Below are positions 53,808 through 62,992 of a stretch of DNA of 64,000 bases, piece after piece. A program made the translations under genes and the position numbers. How positions within the stretch are numbered: the first letter of the stretch is position 1; the number at the start of each line of letters is the position of its first letter. Source of the stretch: Chitinophagaceae bacterium. Its GTDB lineage: Bacteria > Bacteroidota > Bacteroidia > Chitinophagales > Chitinophagaceae. The stretch covers positions 1 through 64,000 of the forward strand of contig JAIXOJ010000104.1 in NCBI GenBank assembly GCA_027486835.1. Reading direction: 5' to 3'. Under the pieces are notes generated by a model. The model made no database searches and was not told the origin of the DNA. It worked only from the letters and a program-made list of their open reading frames with translations.

Positions 53808-55346
53808 ATGAAAATGATGAAACAGTTAAGTATGATTTTGTGTGCATTGTGCCTGTATGTGGGTGCTTATGCAGATGTGAAACCCAATAGTTTATTCACC
53901 AACAATATGGTGTTGCAGCGGGGCGTTACCGTCCCTATTTGGGGTACTGCGAACGATGGGGAGGCCGTTACGGTGGAGTTTTTAGGCCAAAAAGTAACCA
54001 CCACTACCGCTAATGGCAAATGGATGTTACAACTAAAACCCTTGAAAGAAGGAGGTCCTTTTGTCATGACCATCAAAGGCAACAATACTGTAACCATTCA
54101 AAACATCTTGGTTGGCGAAGTGTGGTTATGCAGTGGTCAGAGCAATATGGGCTTTCCCGTTCGTTCGGTGAAAGCTATCGGCAGTTATCCAAAAATTGCT
54201 GAAGTTGTAGCAGATGCAGCCAACTATAGCCTCATTCATCAATACAAAGTGCCGCTTAAAAAGAGTACCGATATCCCAGCACCAATAGCAGATGCCGGGG
54301 GCAAATGGTTTGTTTGTGATACCACAACAGTAAAAGACTATTCTGCGGTAGCTTATTTCTTTGCTAAAGAGTTGTACAATAAATTGAAGATTCCAATAGG
54401 CATCATCAATTCTTCCTATGGTGGAACACAATGCGAAAACTGGATTAGTAAAGAAGTGCTAGATAGCTACCCAGAATTGAAAAGCATTTTCGATAATTAT
54501 AATAAAGCACTAGCTGATTTTCCTAATAAGTTGGCAAAGTTTCAACAGGACGAGCCAAAGCTGTGGGAGAAATATCGGATAGATTCAGCCAAAGCGGTAG
54601 CGGATAAAAAGGAATTGCCTCGAAAGCCCACTGCACCACTTACTCCAGCGGAAAGGGGAGGTCCTAGTGGTTTGTACAACACCATGATTCAGCCATTAAT
54701 GCCGTATGCTATGAAAGGTGCGGTATGGTATCAAGGAGAGGCAAATGGAGGAAGAGGTATACAATACAGAACCTTGTTGCCAGCATTAATTAATAATTGG
54801 AGAAACAAATGGGGCATCGGATCATTCCCCTTCTTGGTGGTACAAATTCCAGGATGGAAAGCCCATTACCCTGAACTTAGGGAAGCACAATTACTTACCA
54901 TTCAAAAAACGCCCAATTGCGCAATGGCAGTTATCAACGATTGTGATGATACCCTAGATGTACATCCGGGCAACAAGCAACCAGTTGGCGAACGGTTGTC
55001 TTATGCAGCAAGGGCAATTGCCTATGGGGAGAAGATTGAATTCTCAGGGCCCATTTATGAATCTATGAAAGTAGAAGGGGACAAAGCAATTTTAAGCTTT
55101 ACGCATATTGGCAAAGGGTTGGTGGCCAAAGATGGTGATTTGAAAGATTTTGAAATTGCTGGGGATGACAATAAATATGTACCAGCGAAAGCCGTGATTA
55201 AAAAAGATAAAATAGTGGTATCTGCCGATGGAGTTGGAAAACCCAAAGCAGTCCGACTAGGCTGGCGCTTATGTCCACAAGTTAATTTGTACAATGTGGA
55301 AGGGCTTCCAGCTACTCCATTTAGAACGGAGATTTTGGATAAATAA
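53808..55346 (+). CDS. Secreted sialate O-acetylesterase-like enzyme (SASA/SGNH)
   Basis: 512 residues with a signal peptide (YVGAYA). LFTNNMVLQRG and VWLCSGQSNMGFPV (nucleophile Ser) are the sialate-esterase signatures; INSSYGGTQCENWIS and WYQGEANGG follow; DVHPGNK carries the catalytic Asp-x-x-His. Bacteroidota homologues remove O-acetyl groups from sialic acid or plant polysaccharides. It follows the GH2 enzyme after about 300 bp. Confidence 0.87.
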   Translation: MKMMKQLSMILCALCLYVGAYADVKPNSLFTNNMVLQRGVTVPIWGTANDGEAVTVEFLGQKVTTTTANGKWMLQLKPLKEGGPFVMTIKGNNTVTIQNILVGEVWLCSGQSNMGFPVRSVKAIGSYPKIAEVVADAANYSLIHQYKVPLKKSTDIPAPIADAGGKWFVCDTTTVKDYSAVAYFFAKELYNKLKIPIGIINSSYGGTQCENWISKEVLDSYPELKSIFDNYNKALADFPNKLAKFQQDEPKLWEKYRIDSAKAVADKKELPRKPTAPLTPAERGGPSGLYNTMIQPLMPYAMKGAVWYQGEANGGRGIQYRTLLPALINNWRNKWGIGSFPFLVVQIPGWKAHYPELREAQLLTIQKTPNCAMAVINDCDDTLDVHPGNKQPVGERLSYAARAIAYGEKIEFSGPIYESMKVEGDKAILSFTHIGKGLVAKDGDLKDFEIAGDDNKYVPAKAVIKKDKIVVSADGVGKPKAVRLGWRLCPQVNLYNVEGLPATPFRTEILDK

Positions 55347-55789
55347 GAACTGAAAATACACTCGATGATATATCCAATTGGTGCGAGGTAGGGTAAAACT
55401 TGCTTTGCACCTTTTGACTTTAGTTGGAAGTTCGCTGATAGTTGATTTTTTTCAGGCGAATCTATAGAAGGAAATTTTTTTAGTTTTTTGATCCAAAGTG
55501 GTTTGGATTAATCGTTAATAAGCCTACTGGTAACAGGGGGTATTTTTTTGAATTTATTAGTTAATTCACAAATAATAACTTCTCCTAAAACGAAGGATGA
55601 ACAAAAAAAGTGTTCAGATCAAAATACTTTGTTTTTCGTATTAATGAAACCCAGCTATAATTGCACGTGATAAATCTACAAGGGTCAATATTTAAGTCTT
55701 AATTGTTCACCCCCTAATTGGGTGTTCTTATACTTTACAGTTATGTTTGGTTTCCAAGTTTAATTTTTTTATACCCAAAACCCACCGCG
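55347..55789. other. Upstream region of the LacI regulator
   Basis: No gene. AATACTTTG near 55630 is a weak -7 candidate. Nothing else supported. Confidence 0.4.
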
Positions 55790-56818
55790 ATGAAAAAAAT
55801 GTCTATTAAAGAATTGGCCAGTGCATTACAAATTTCCACTGCCACTGTTTCTTATATTCTCAACGGCAAAGCCAAAGAGAAACGCATAAGTGAAGAGTTG
55901 GAAAAAAAAGTAAAGGCTTTTGCTTTAGAAAATAATTACAAGCCGAATCAATTGGCCAAAAGCTTACGTTCAGGTAAATCAAAAATCATCTGCTTAATGG
56001 TAGAAGATATTGCGGACATTTTTTTTGCAGGAGTGGCGGGGTACATTGAGGAAATTGCCTACAACAAAGGGTATAAAATAATCTACTGTAGCACCAAAAA
56101 TGAAACCGAAAAAACCCAAGAATTAATCTCCACTTTTCGAAATAGAAATGTGGATGGTTATATAATAACCCCGCCGAATGGAATTGAAAAAGACATCGAG
56201 TCCCTGCTAAGCGAGGGTATCCCAGTGGTACTTTTCGACCGTTATCTTCCTAACCTAGCGGTAAGTTATGTAGGGATGGACAATCGAAATAGATCCTATG
56301 AAGCAACCAAACATTTAATTGGAAATGGATTCAAGCATATAGCTTTTATTACACTAGTATCCGAACAATCGCAGATGAACGACAGGTTGTTAGGTTATCA
56401 ACAAGCAATGGAGGAAAATGAGTTAACAACGATTGTAAATCGTATCGCGTATTCAAATAAGAACCAACAAGTGGTTGTGGAACAAATTGTCGATTTGGTC
56501 AAGAACAATCCCCAAATAGACAGCCTATATTTTGCAACTAACTATTTAGCCGTAAGTGGATTGGTTGCCATTAATCAACTTGGTCTTAAACTAAGTGCCG
56601 ACATAGGTATGATTGTGTTTGATGACAGTGATTTGTTTAGGGTACACCAACCAACAATTAGTGCCATTGCACAGCCCGTAGCAGAAATGTCCGTTCAAAT
56701 AATCAATACTCTTTTAGGTCATTTGCAGCCTGAGCAGATATATACTCCAGACACTAATATTTTGCCTGGCACAATCTTTATACGTGAATCGTCTGTAAAA
56801 AAAGAGTACATTGACTAA
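55790..56818 (+). CDS. LacI-family transcription regulator
   Basis: The ATG at 55790 (MKKMSIKELA) gives 342 residues. The helix-turn-helix is SIKELASALQISTATVSYIL, followed by the hinge KPNQLAKSLRSGKS. The sugar-binding periplasmic-type domain has IPVVLFDRYL, VGMDNRN and VFDDSDLFRV. It probably controls the polysaccharide genes beside it, with a sugar or uronate as inducer; the operator is not known. Confidence 0.9.
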   Translation: MKKMSIKELASALQISTATVSYILNGKAKEKRISEELEKKVKAFALENNYKPNQLAKSLRSGKSKIICLMVEDIADIFFAGVAGYIEEIAYNKGYKIIYCSTKNETEKTQELISTFRNRNVDGYIITPPNGIEKDIESLLSEGIPVVLFDRYLPNLAVSYVGMDNRNRSYEATKHLIGNGFKHIAFITLVSEQSQMNDRLLGYQQAMEENELTTIVNRIAYSNKNQQVVVEQIVDLVKNNPQIDSLYFATNYLAVSGLVAINQLGLKLSADIGMIVFDDSDLFRVHQPTISAIAQPVAEMSVQIINTLLGHLQPEQIYTPDTNILPGTIFIRESSVKKEYID

Positions 56819-57093
56819 TCAAAGCCTTGTCTTTTTTTACCTAAACTAGTAAGGTTCAAACTAACAAATACCTAAACAAATACAAAGGCTAATTCTCTGG
56901 ATTATTCAAAAAAGAAGACCTTCTCCTTTTCTTTTTATTGATGCGGCATTGATTGGTTCAGGGATTTGGCAAATATTACGTAATGACAATGGGTGCAAAA
57001 AAGTTTTTCGCCTCTTCACAAACCCTTATCGTGTTTCAAACACTGTAAAGTTTGTAACAAAGATTTGTAGGAAAAAACATCTATGCATTCTCC

Positions 57094-57235
57094 GGGGTAC
57101 ATGTACCCCAACTCAAATTAAGCTGCGAGAAGTCGGGGTACATGTACCTCAACTCAAATTAACTTGCGATAAGCCTGGGTACATGTACCCCAACTCAAAT
57201 TAACTTGTGAGAAGTCGGGGTCCACGGACCCCAAC
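57094..57235. repeat. 41-bp tandem repeat with a 16-bp palindrome per unit
   Basis: Four units. The palindrome GGGGTACATGTACCCC is perfect in unit 1. Unit 2 ends CCTC, unit 3 begins TGGG, and unit 4 reads GGGGTCC-ac-GGACCCC, in which both arms have changed together. The linkers read aactcaaattaacttgcgag plus aagtc. Intergenic, before a secreted-protein gene. Confidence 0.93.
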
Positions 57236-57365
57236 CCAAAAAAAATTAGAATAAAATTAGCTCTGTCGTTTTCGATTGGGCGATGCAATTTTATATATAC
57301 GTATGCCCATTTTATCATAGAAACAAAAATTAAAGTGGATAGATTACGGTGCGGCTTCATCCATA

Positions 57366-57373
57366 TATATTTG
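57366..57373 (+). promoter_or_regulatory. -7 element (TATATTTG) abutting the next start codon
   Basis: Exact TAnnTTTG ending 5 bp before the ATG at 57379, like the arrangement at gltX. If active it would give a leaderless mRNA. No good -33 box. Confidence 0.4.
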
Positions 57374-57378
57374 CCTCG

Positions 57379-58230
57379 ATGAAAAAAAGCGTTGCCATTG
57401 TTGTTTTAATATTACTCTCGAGTAGATTACTTGCTCAAGACACCCTACCTCAGTTTAATATTAGAGACATCAATACCAAAAAGATATTGATAACTTGGAT
57501 AAATCCGTTTGGTGATAAGTGTATTCAACTATCGGTACAACGTTCTTATGATAGCCTACGTTTTTTTTCTACTTTTTATTCTGCGCCCTCTCCTGAATTG
57601 CCACAAAATGGCGTGGTGGAGCTGAAGCAACCAAAAGGAATTAAAATTTATTACCGAATTTTTTATGTTTTAGATGGAGGGGCTTACTTTTTTTCAGCTT
57701 CACAAAGGGGGGATATTTTTATGGAAGCTCAGCAGACAAAGCCTATTGGGTACAATACAACTGGATCAAAAGATACGCTCACTACCCTTATAGAAAAACC
57801 GGTAGAGGAAGTTACCTGGATAAGTGTTTATAAAAATAGCAAAGACAGCCTAGTGCAAATGATAAACCAGCATTCATTCAAACGGTTTAGAGATTCAATT
57901 TTGTATCGAACCAAAGACACGGTTTTGTCCATTGGCAACAACCAAGTTATTTTAAAAACGTATATACCTAAGCCTGTTTGGAGAGCTTCGCCATATGTGT
58001 TCACCAATCATGAAAGTGAAATTGCCATCAATATTCCTCAAGTGAAATTTCACCATTATAGGTTAGAGGTTTTGGATGAAAATGGCTTGGCGTTTTTTGA
58101 AATAAAACAGTTGAGAGAAGGAAATTTAATTCTGGATAAAAGCAATTTCCTTCACGAAGGGTGGTTTTCATTTAATTTATACGAAGATGAAAAACTAAAA
58201 GAGCATAACAAATTTTATGTACCCAAATAA
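57379..58230 (+). CDS. Secreted protein of unknown function
   Basis: The ATG at 57379 (MKKSVAIVV) gives 283 residues with a signal peptide cut near SRLLAQ. The rest is hydrophilic and beta-rich: NTKKILITWINPFGDKCIQL, LRFFSTFYSAP, KIYYRIFYVLDGGAYFF, suggesting fibronectin-type strands at about 20-110, and then a less clear second half. No catalytic motif. It faces recJ at the 3' end. Confidence 0.65.
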   Translation: MKKSVAIVVLILLSSRLLAQDTLPQFNIRDINTKKILITWINPFGDKCIQLSVQRSYDSLRFFSTFYSAPSPELPQNGVVELKQPKGIKIYYRIFYVLDGGAYFFSASQRGDIFMEAQQTKPIGYNTTGSKDTLTTLIEKPVEEVTWISVYKNSKDSLVQMINQHSFKRFRDSILYRTKDTVLSIGNNQVILKTYIPKPVWRASPYVFTNHESEIAINIPQVKFHHYRLEVLDENGLAFFEIKQLREGNLILDKSNFLHEGWFSFNLYEDEKLKEHNKFYVPK

Positions 58231-58301
58231 ACAATCTCAAAAATTGAAAATCGCTAGTATTTAGGAACTACCTACTTATGGAACTAAAGTCCTCAATTTA
58301 T

Positions 58302-60002
58302 TTAATCGAAACTCAATTTAAGATCAATTACTCTAATTTGAATTTGGGTTTCGTTATTCCATTCGTTTAGATCAATGGTATAAACAATGTCAACTGGTTC
58401 ATTCATTTCTAGTAGATGGAACTTATGCGCTAGATTAAATCCAATGCCATTTACAATCACGTTTTCTTGTTGAACAACAAAACGGACATGTACTTCCTTC
58501 AAAACTTTACAAAAACCAGTATTACTCACTTTTCTTGTAATAAATACTGGCCGCATATTATCAGGTCCAAAGGGTTCCATTTGATGAATAATATTGTAGA
58601 AGGGTTTAGTAATGTCCTTCAATTTTATTTCGGCGTCAATAATAATTTCAGGCATCAAGGAATCTTCTGTAATGGTAGCAGCCACTTCTTTTTCGAAAGC
58701 ATTGGCAAATGCCTCTACATTTTCAGGAAGCAAAGTCATTCCAGCAGCAGCAAAATGGCCACCGTAACCAATGAGATATTGCCTACAGGCATGCACGGCT
58801 TCATACAAGTTAAAACCCACCACGCTTCTTGCACTACCAGAAACTATATCTCCACTTCTGGTTAATACTATGGTAGGTTTATAATGGTTTTCAATAAGTC
58901 TGCTAGCAACAATGCCCACTACCCCTTTATGCCAATGAGGTTGATATACCACAGTTGCTTTTTTGTCTTTACACAATTGATCAGCAGCAAGCATAGCTAC
59001 AGCTTCCTCAGTAATATTGGCATCGGTTTCTTTTCTGTCTGTATTATCACTATGAAGCAGCGCAGCAATTTTCAAAGCTTGTTCATAGTCTTTTTCTATA
59101 AATAATTGTACTGCTTTTCTAGCATCATCCATCCTGCCGGCAGCATTTATTCTTGGTGCAATTACAAATACCAAACTAGAAACCTGTAATTGTTTTGATG
59201 CCCCTGACAATTCGAGTAATGCTTTAATCCCAGCGCAAGGTGATTCGTTTATTTTTTTGATACCATAAAATGCTAAAACCCGATTCTCCCCAGTAATTGG
59301 AACAATATCGGCGGCAATGGCCGTGGCAACTAAGTCTAAATATTGCAAGTAACTTTCGGAAGGTAGATGGAGCTGCTCAGCCAGTGCAGTCATCAGCTTG
59401 AATCCCACTCCGCAGCCGCATAACTCCTTGTAGGGGTAATTGCAATCCGTTTGTTTAGGATTTAGAATTGCAACAGCATCAGGAACTATGGTGTCAGGTA
59501 AATGATGGTCGCAAACAATGAAATCAATGCCAATCTCCTTTGCATAAGCGATCAATTCTACGCTTTTAATTCCGCAGTCTAGGGATACTATTAAAGTATA
59601 ACCCTGTTTTTTTGCGTATTCAATTCCTAGCTTGCTTACGCCATATCCTTCTTTATATCGGTGAGGAATATAGTAACCAACTTTGTTGTGAATAGCAGCT
59701 AAAAACTGATACATACTAGCTACGCTTGTTGTACCATCAACGTCATAATCACCATAAACCATGATGAATTCATTGTTATTGATGGCAATGAGCAAACGTT
59801 CCACAGCCTTCTTCATGTCTTTCATTTTCCATGGACTATGTAAATGGCCTAGTTGCGGTCTAAAATAATCCTTGGCTTTCTCGAAGTTGTCAATATTTCT
59901 ATTTGCCAAAATAGCGCATAGATGCCGGTTAATTTTTAGCGATTCAAATAATATGTCAGTTTTTACGGAATCAATAGCTTGTAAATTCCATTTTTTCTGC
60001 AT
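58302..60002 (-). CDS. recJ: Single-stranded-DNA exonuclease RecJ
   Basis: 566 residues, a usual length. DHH motifs: YGDYDVDGTTS (metal-binding Asp), VSLDCGIKS, CDHHLPD, and the DHHA1 domain with GYGGHFAAAGMT. The C-terminal OB-like part ends VIDLKLSFD. It degrades ssDNA 5' to 3' in repair and recombination. The polyprenyl synthase lies upstream on the same strand. Confidence 0.96.
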   Translation of the reverse strand: MQKKWNLQAIDSVKTDILFESLKINRHLCAILANRNIDNFEKAKDYFRPQLGHLHSPWKMKDMKKAVERLLIAINNNEFIMVYGDYDVDGTTSVASMYQFLAAIHNKVGYYIPHRYKEGYGVSKLGIEYAKKQGYTLIVSLDCGIKSVELIAYAKEIGIDFIVCDHHLPDTIVPDAVAILNPKQTDCNYPYKELCGCGVGFKLMTALAEQLHLPSESYLQYLDLVATAIAADIVPITGENRVLAFYGIKKINESPCAGIKALLELSGASKQLQVSSLVFVIAPRINAAGRMDDARKAVQLFIEKDYEQALKIAALLHSDNTDRKETDANITEEAVAMLAADQLCKDKKATVVYQPHWHKGVVGIVASRLIENHYKPTIVLTRSGDIVSGSARSVVGFNLYEAVHACRQYLIGYGGHFAAAGMTLLPENVEAFANAFEKEVAATITEDSLMPEIIIDAEIKLKDITKPFYNIIHQMEPFGPDNMRPVFITRKVSNTGFCKVLKEVHVRFVVQQENVIVNGIGFNLAHKFHLLEMNEPVDIVYTIDLNEWNNETQIQIRVIDLKLSFD

Positions 60003-60075
60003 TGTTAGTGGAGAATTATTGATGATTTGAGGGGTTTAGTATTTGGTATAGTTAGTTCCTAAGATGAACTCTAGA

Positions 60076-61038
60076 TTAGTATGCTCGATCAGTTGTGTAA
60101 CGTACAAGTTCCTCTAAAGCCTGTCTAACTTCAGAATCTTCAAATTGGTAAAGGATTTTCAAAGCTTCATCTCTAAAGTCAAACATTTTAGTAGTAGCAT
60201 ATTCTATTCCTCCGGTTGCCTTCACTTGACTAATAACGTATGCTACACTCTCCTTGTCGGTGTTCTCATTTTTTATGATGTAGATTATTTTCTTTTTTGT
60301 AGCTGCATCGCAAGAATTGAGGGTATAGATTAAGGGAAGTGTGAGTTTTTTTTCTTTGATGTCATTGCCTGTAGGTTTTCCAATATCAGAATTTCCATAG
60401 TCAAATAAGTCATCTTTAATTTGAAATGCCATCCCTACTTTTTCCCCAAATAGGCGCATCATTTCTATTTTTTTGGGGTCTTCAAATGTGCTGCAAGCAC
60501 CCGCAGCGCAAGCAGATGCTAAAAGAGAGGCTGTTTTTCCGTTAATTATTTCATAATAAACCTCCTCAACTAAATTCAATTTTCTTGCCTTTTCTATTTG
60601 AAGAAGTTCACCTTCGCTCATCAGTTTTACGGCTTCGGATAAAATTTGTAGTATCTGATGATCTTTGTATGAGAGGGACAATAGCAATCCTTTTGATAGC
60701 AAGTAATCTCCCACTAAAACGGCTATTTTGTTTTTCCAAAGCGCATTTATACTGAAAAAACCTCTTCTTTCATCAGCTTCATCTACAACGTCATCATGAA
60801 CAAGCGTTGCAGTATGCAAAAGCTCTACTAATGATGCGGCTCTATAGCTAGATTCCGAAATTTCACCACCAAGTCGAGCAGATAAAAGCACAAACATGGG
60901 TCTTATTTGTTTTCCTTTTCGCTTTACAATATATTCCATTATTCTGTCAAGAAGCGCAACCCGGCTTCTAACGGCATCTCTAAAATGATGCTCGAACTCC
61001 ACTAACTCCTTCGATAATATTTTCCTTGCCAGATTCAT
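60076..61038 (-). CDS. Polyprenyl diphosphate synthase (IspB-like)
   Basis: The ATG at 61038 (MNLARKILSKEL) gives 320 residues; the longer frame begins with TTG. The first Asp-rich motif is VHDDVVDEAD, the second KDDLFDYGN. QIRPMFVLLSARL and GKPTGNDIKEKKLTLPLIY are also standard. It makes long-chain prenyl diphosphate for menaquinone or the cell wall carrier; chain length is not readable. A -7-like TAATTTTG lies upstream at 61063-61070 on the minus strand. Confidence 0.93.
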   Translation of the reverse strand: MNLARKILSKELVEFEHHFRDAVRSRVALLDRIMEYIVKRKGKQIRPMFVLLSARLGGEISESSYRAASLVELLHTATLVHDDVVDEADERRGFFSINALWKNKIAVLVGDYLLSKGLLLSLSYKDHQILQILSEAVKLMSEGELLQIEKARKLNLVEEVYYEIINGKTASLLASACAAGACSTFEDPKKIEMMRLFGEKVGMAFQIKDDLFDYGNSDIGKPTGNDIKEKKLTLPLIYTLNSCDAATKKKIIYIIKNENTDKESVAYVISQVKATGGIEYATTKMFDFRDEALKILYQFEDSEVRQALEELVRYTTDRAY

Positions 61039-61133
61039 AATAACGGATGCAATATAGCTTTCCAAAATTATAGTTGGGGCTATGCAGCATTTTTCAACAG
61101 CAGATTGTCATAATTATAAATGTTGGATAAAAA

Positions 61134-61164
61134 TTTGGTATTTCAGTACGAATCTATATTTTTG
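61134..61164 (+). promoter_or_regulatory. Consensus promoter of the outer-membrane protein operon
   Basis: TTTG (61134-61137), 19-bp spacer, TATTTTTG (61157-61164). Predicted start about 61171, with a 40-nt leader before 61211. Confidence 0.8.
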
Positions 61165-61210
61165 ACCCGTTTCGATAAGTATTTATCAATTCAAATTTTA
61201 AACGATAATT

Positions 61211-62014
61211 ATGGTAAACAAAAAGTACACGTTTTTTTTAGTGATGCTCCTAGCTTCAGGATTAGCTAGCAAAGCACAGTCTAAATTATGGGACTGGAAT
61301 GACAAAGCAGTAGTTAGTGAAAAAGATGAATCTCAGTTTAATGATTTTGCATCTAATAAAAATCCTTTTCCTGTAAAGCCGCGAAATGCTTGGGAATTAA
61401 GTTTAGGTGGTGGTCTTTCCTTTATTAAAGGGGATGTGGGTGTGAAATCTGGATTTGGTGGTTCTATCACTCTAAGGAAAGCAATCAACAATATATTCTC
61501 ATATAGGTTAGGTTATTTAGGGGCTTATAGTAATGGAGTTGGTAGTAAATACGACTACAGTGCATTTGGCGGAGGAAATTTTGTAAATTATGATTACCAG
61601 AATCAAACACACAGCGGCATATTTGATTTAATAGCTTCAGTAAACACCTTTTCGAATTATAGAGGTGATCCGAAAGCAAACATTTATGTTTTAGCTGGTC
61701 TTAACATAATCAGCTCAAAAGTAAAAATTAAAAGCCCAATTGATAACCAATTTCATTGGCTTTACAACTATATGAGGAATGATTTAGTAGTTCCTAATAA
61801 GGGTAACAAAACCGCTTGGCTTCTTGGATACAGTTATGGTGTTGGTTTCGCTTATAAAATAAATAGCAAGTTTAATATTGGTATAGAAGAGAGAATAACC
61901 CAGCCATTTGGTAACTTCGACTATCTTGATGGGTACAGAAATACAATAATAAGAACGGGGAGAGACACTTATTATTTTACTGCTATTAAGTTGAACTACA
62001 ACTTGATGAAATAA
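61211..62014 (+). CDS. Outer-membrane beta-barrel protein
   Basis: 267 residues. A signal peptide (GLASKAQ) is followed by a 40-residue linker and then alternating beta strands: WELSLGGGLSFIKGDVG, YRLGYLGAYSNG, ANIYVLAGLNIISS, WLLGYSYGVGFAYKI, ending YYFTAIKLNYNLMK. The aromatic last strand fits barrel insertion by BAM. Followed by an OmpA-like gene after 29 bp, probably in one operon. Confidence 0.78.
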   Translation: MVNKKYTFFLVMLLASGLASKAQSKLWDWNDKAVVSEKDESQFNDFASNKNPFPVKPRNAWELSLGGGLSFIKGDVGVKSGFGGSITLRKAINNIFSYRLGYLGAYSNGVGSKYDYSAFGGGNFVNYDYQNQTHSGIFDLIASVNTFSNYRGDPKANIYVLAGLNIISSKVKIKSPIDNQFHWLYNYMRNDLVVPNKGNKTAWLLGYSYGVGFAYKINSKFNIGIEERITQPFGNFDYLDGYRNTIIRTGRDTYYFTAIKLNYNLMK

Positions 62015-62043
62015 ACAATCTTTTAAACTCTAAATTTTTTTGT

Positions 62044-62847
62044 ATGATGAAAAGTAAATTACTTTACACACTTATATTGTCTGCTTTAGTATTTTCTAAT
62101 GTCTCTTTTGCACAGAAGAAATCCACAGAACCTCTTTGGTGGATTAACCCTAATAACTATGTTTACAGTGAACTAAATGAGCCATCTCATGGTAAGGCTA
62201 AAAAAGTAACATTGCCAGATGCAGACGGTGATGGTATTCCTGATCAATTTGACCTAGAGCCAAATACTCCTGCAGGAGTACCAACAGACTCTAGAGGTGT
62301 TTCAAAAGATACAGACGGTGATGGTGTTCCTGATTTCAAAGACAAGGAATTGCTTACACCATCAAGATGTTTTCCAGTAAACTCTGACGGTATTGGAAAA
62401 TGTAAAGATCCAGATGCTGCTGTTTCTGTTCTAGAAAAAAGGATTGCTGAATTAGAAAAGAAAATTGGTACATGTTGTGGTAATCGTCCAGAAGGTGATT
62501 GCGGAATTGCAAATCTTCCAAGTGTACAATTTAAAGCTGGTAATAAAATTTCTAAGGAAGCAGAAGCAATCTTAGCGTCTATTGCTTCTCAGTTGAAAGG
62601 TAGCCCTACTTGTAAGGTAAAAGTTATTGGTTATGGTTCTAACAATAAAACTGCACAGCAATTAAGTTATGAAAAGGTTAGTGCTGTTATCAAGTATTTG
62701 GTTGATAGGTTAGGAATTGCAGAAAAAAGAATCATCTTCGTATATGGTCAAGATGGTGATTCAAGCACTGTTGATTTCCAACCTACTACCGAAGATGGTC
62801 CTAATTCAGTTCCAGCACCACATCCAAGTTTGAAATCTAAAAAATAG
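62044..62847 (+). CDS. OmpA-like protein with thrombospondin type 3 calcium repeats
   Basis: 267 residues. A signal peptide (SNVSFAQ) is followed by two Asp-rich repeats, DADGDGIPDQFD and DTDGDGVPDFKD (about 60-100), which bind Ca2+. A short coiled coil (VLEKRIAELEKKIG) is next. The C-terminal OmpA-like peptidoglycan domain spans about 158-240 (SVQFKAGNKISKEA, VKVIGYGSNN, LSYEKVSAVIKYLV). It has no beta-barrel of its own, so it likely couples the upstream barrel to the wall. Confidence 0.82.
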   Translation: MMKSKLLYTLILSALVFSNVSFAQKKSTEPLWWINPNNYVYSELNEPSHGKAKKVTLPDADGDGIPDQFDLEPNTPAGVPTDSRGVSKDTDGDGVPDFKDKELLTPSRCFPVNSDGIGKCKDPDAAVSVLEKRIAELEKKIGTCCGNRPEGDCGIANLPSVQFKAGNKISKEAEAILASIASQLKGSPTCKVKVIGYGSNNKTAQQLSYEKVSAVIKYLVDRLGIAEKRIIFVYGQDGDSSTVDFQPTTEDGPNSVPAPHPSLKSKK

Positions 62848-62868
62848 ACTTTTTCTTAATTATTCCGA

Positions 62869-62899
62869 GGGCTGTTTCATTTTTTGAAACAGCCCTTTT
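62869..62899 (+). terminator. Terminator after the OmpA-like gene
   Basis: GGGCTGTTTCA-ttttt-TGAAACAGCCC, 11-bp perfect stem, followed by TTTTATTG. Confidence 0.85.
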
Positions 62900-62992
62900 A
62901 TTGTATTCATAAGCGATTGGAAAAATTCTGTTAAAAAAAACTTACTTGCTTGCAGAACTGATAGATAGTTCATCTTTGCTCCAATAAATAAT

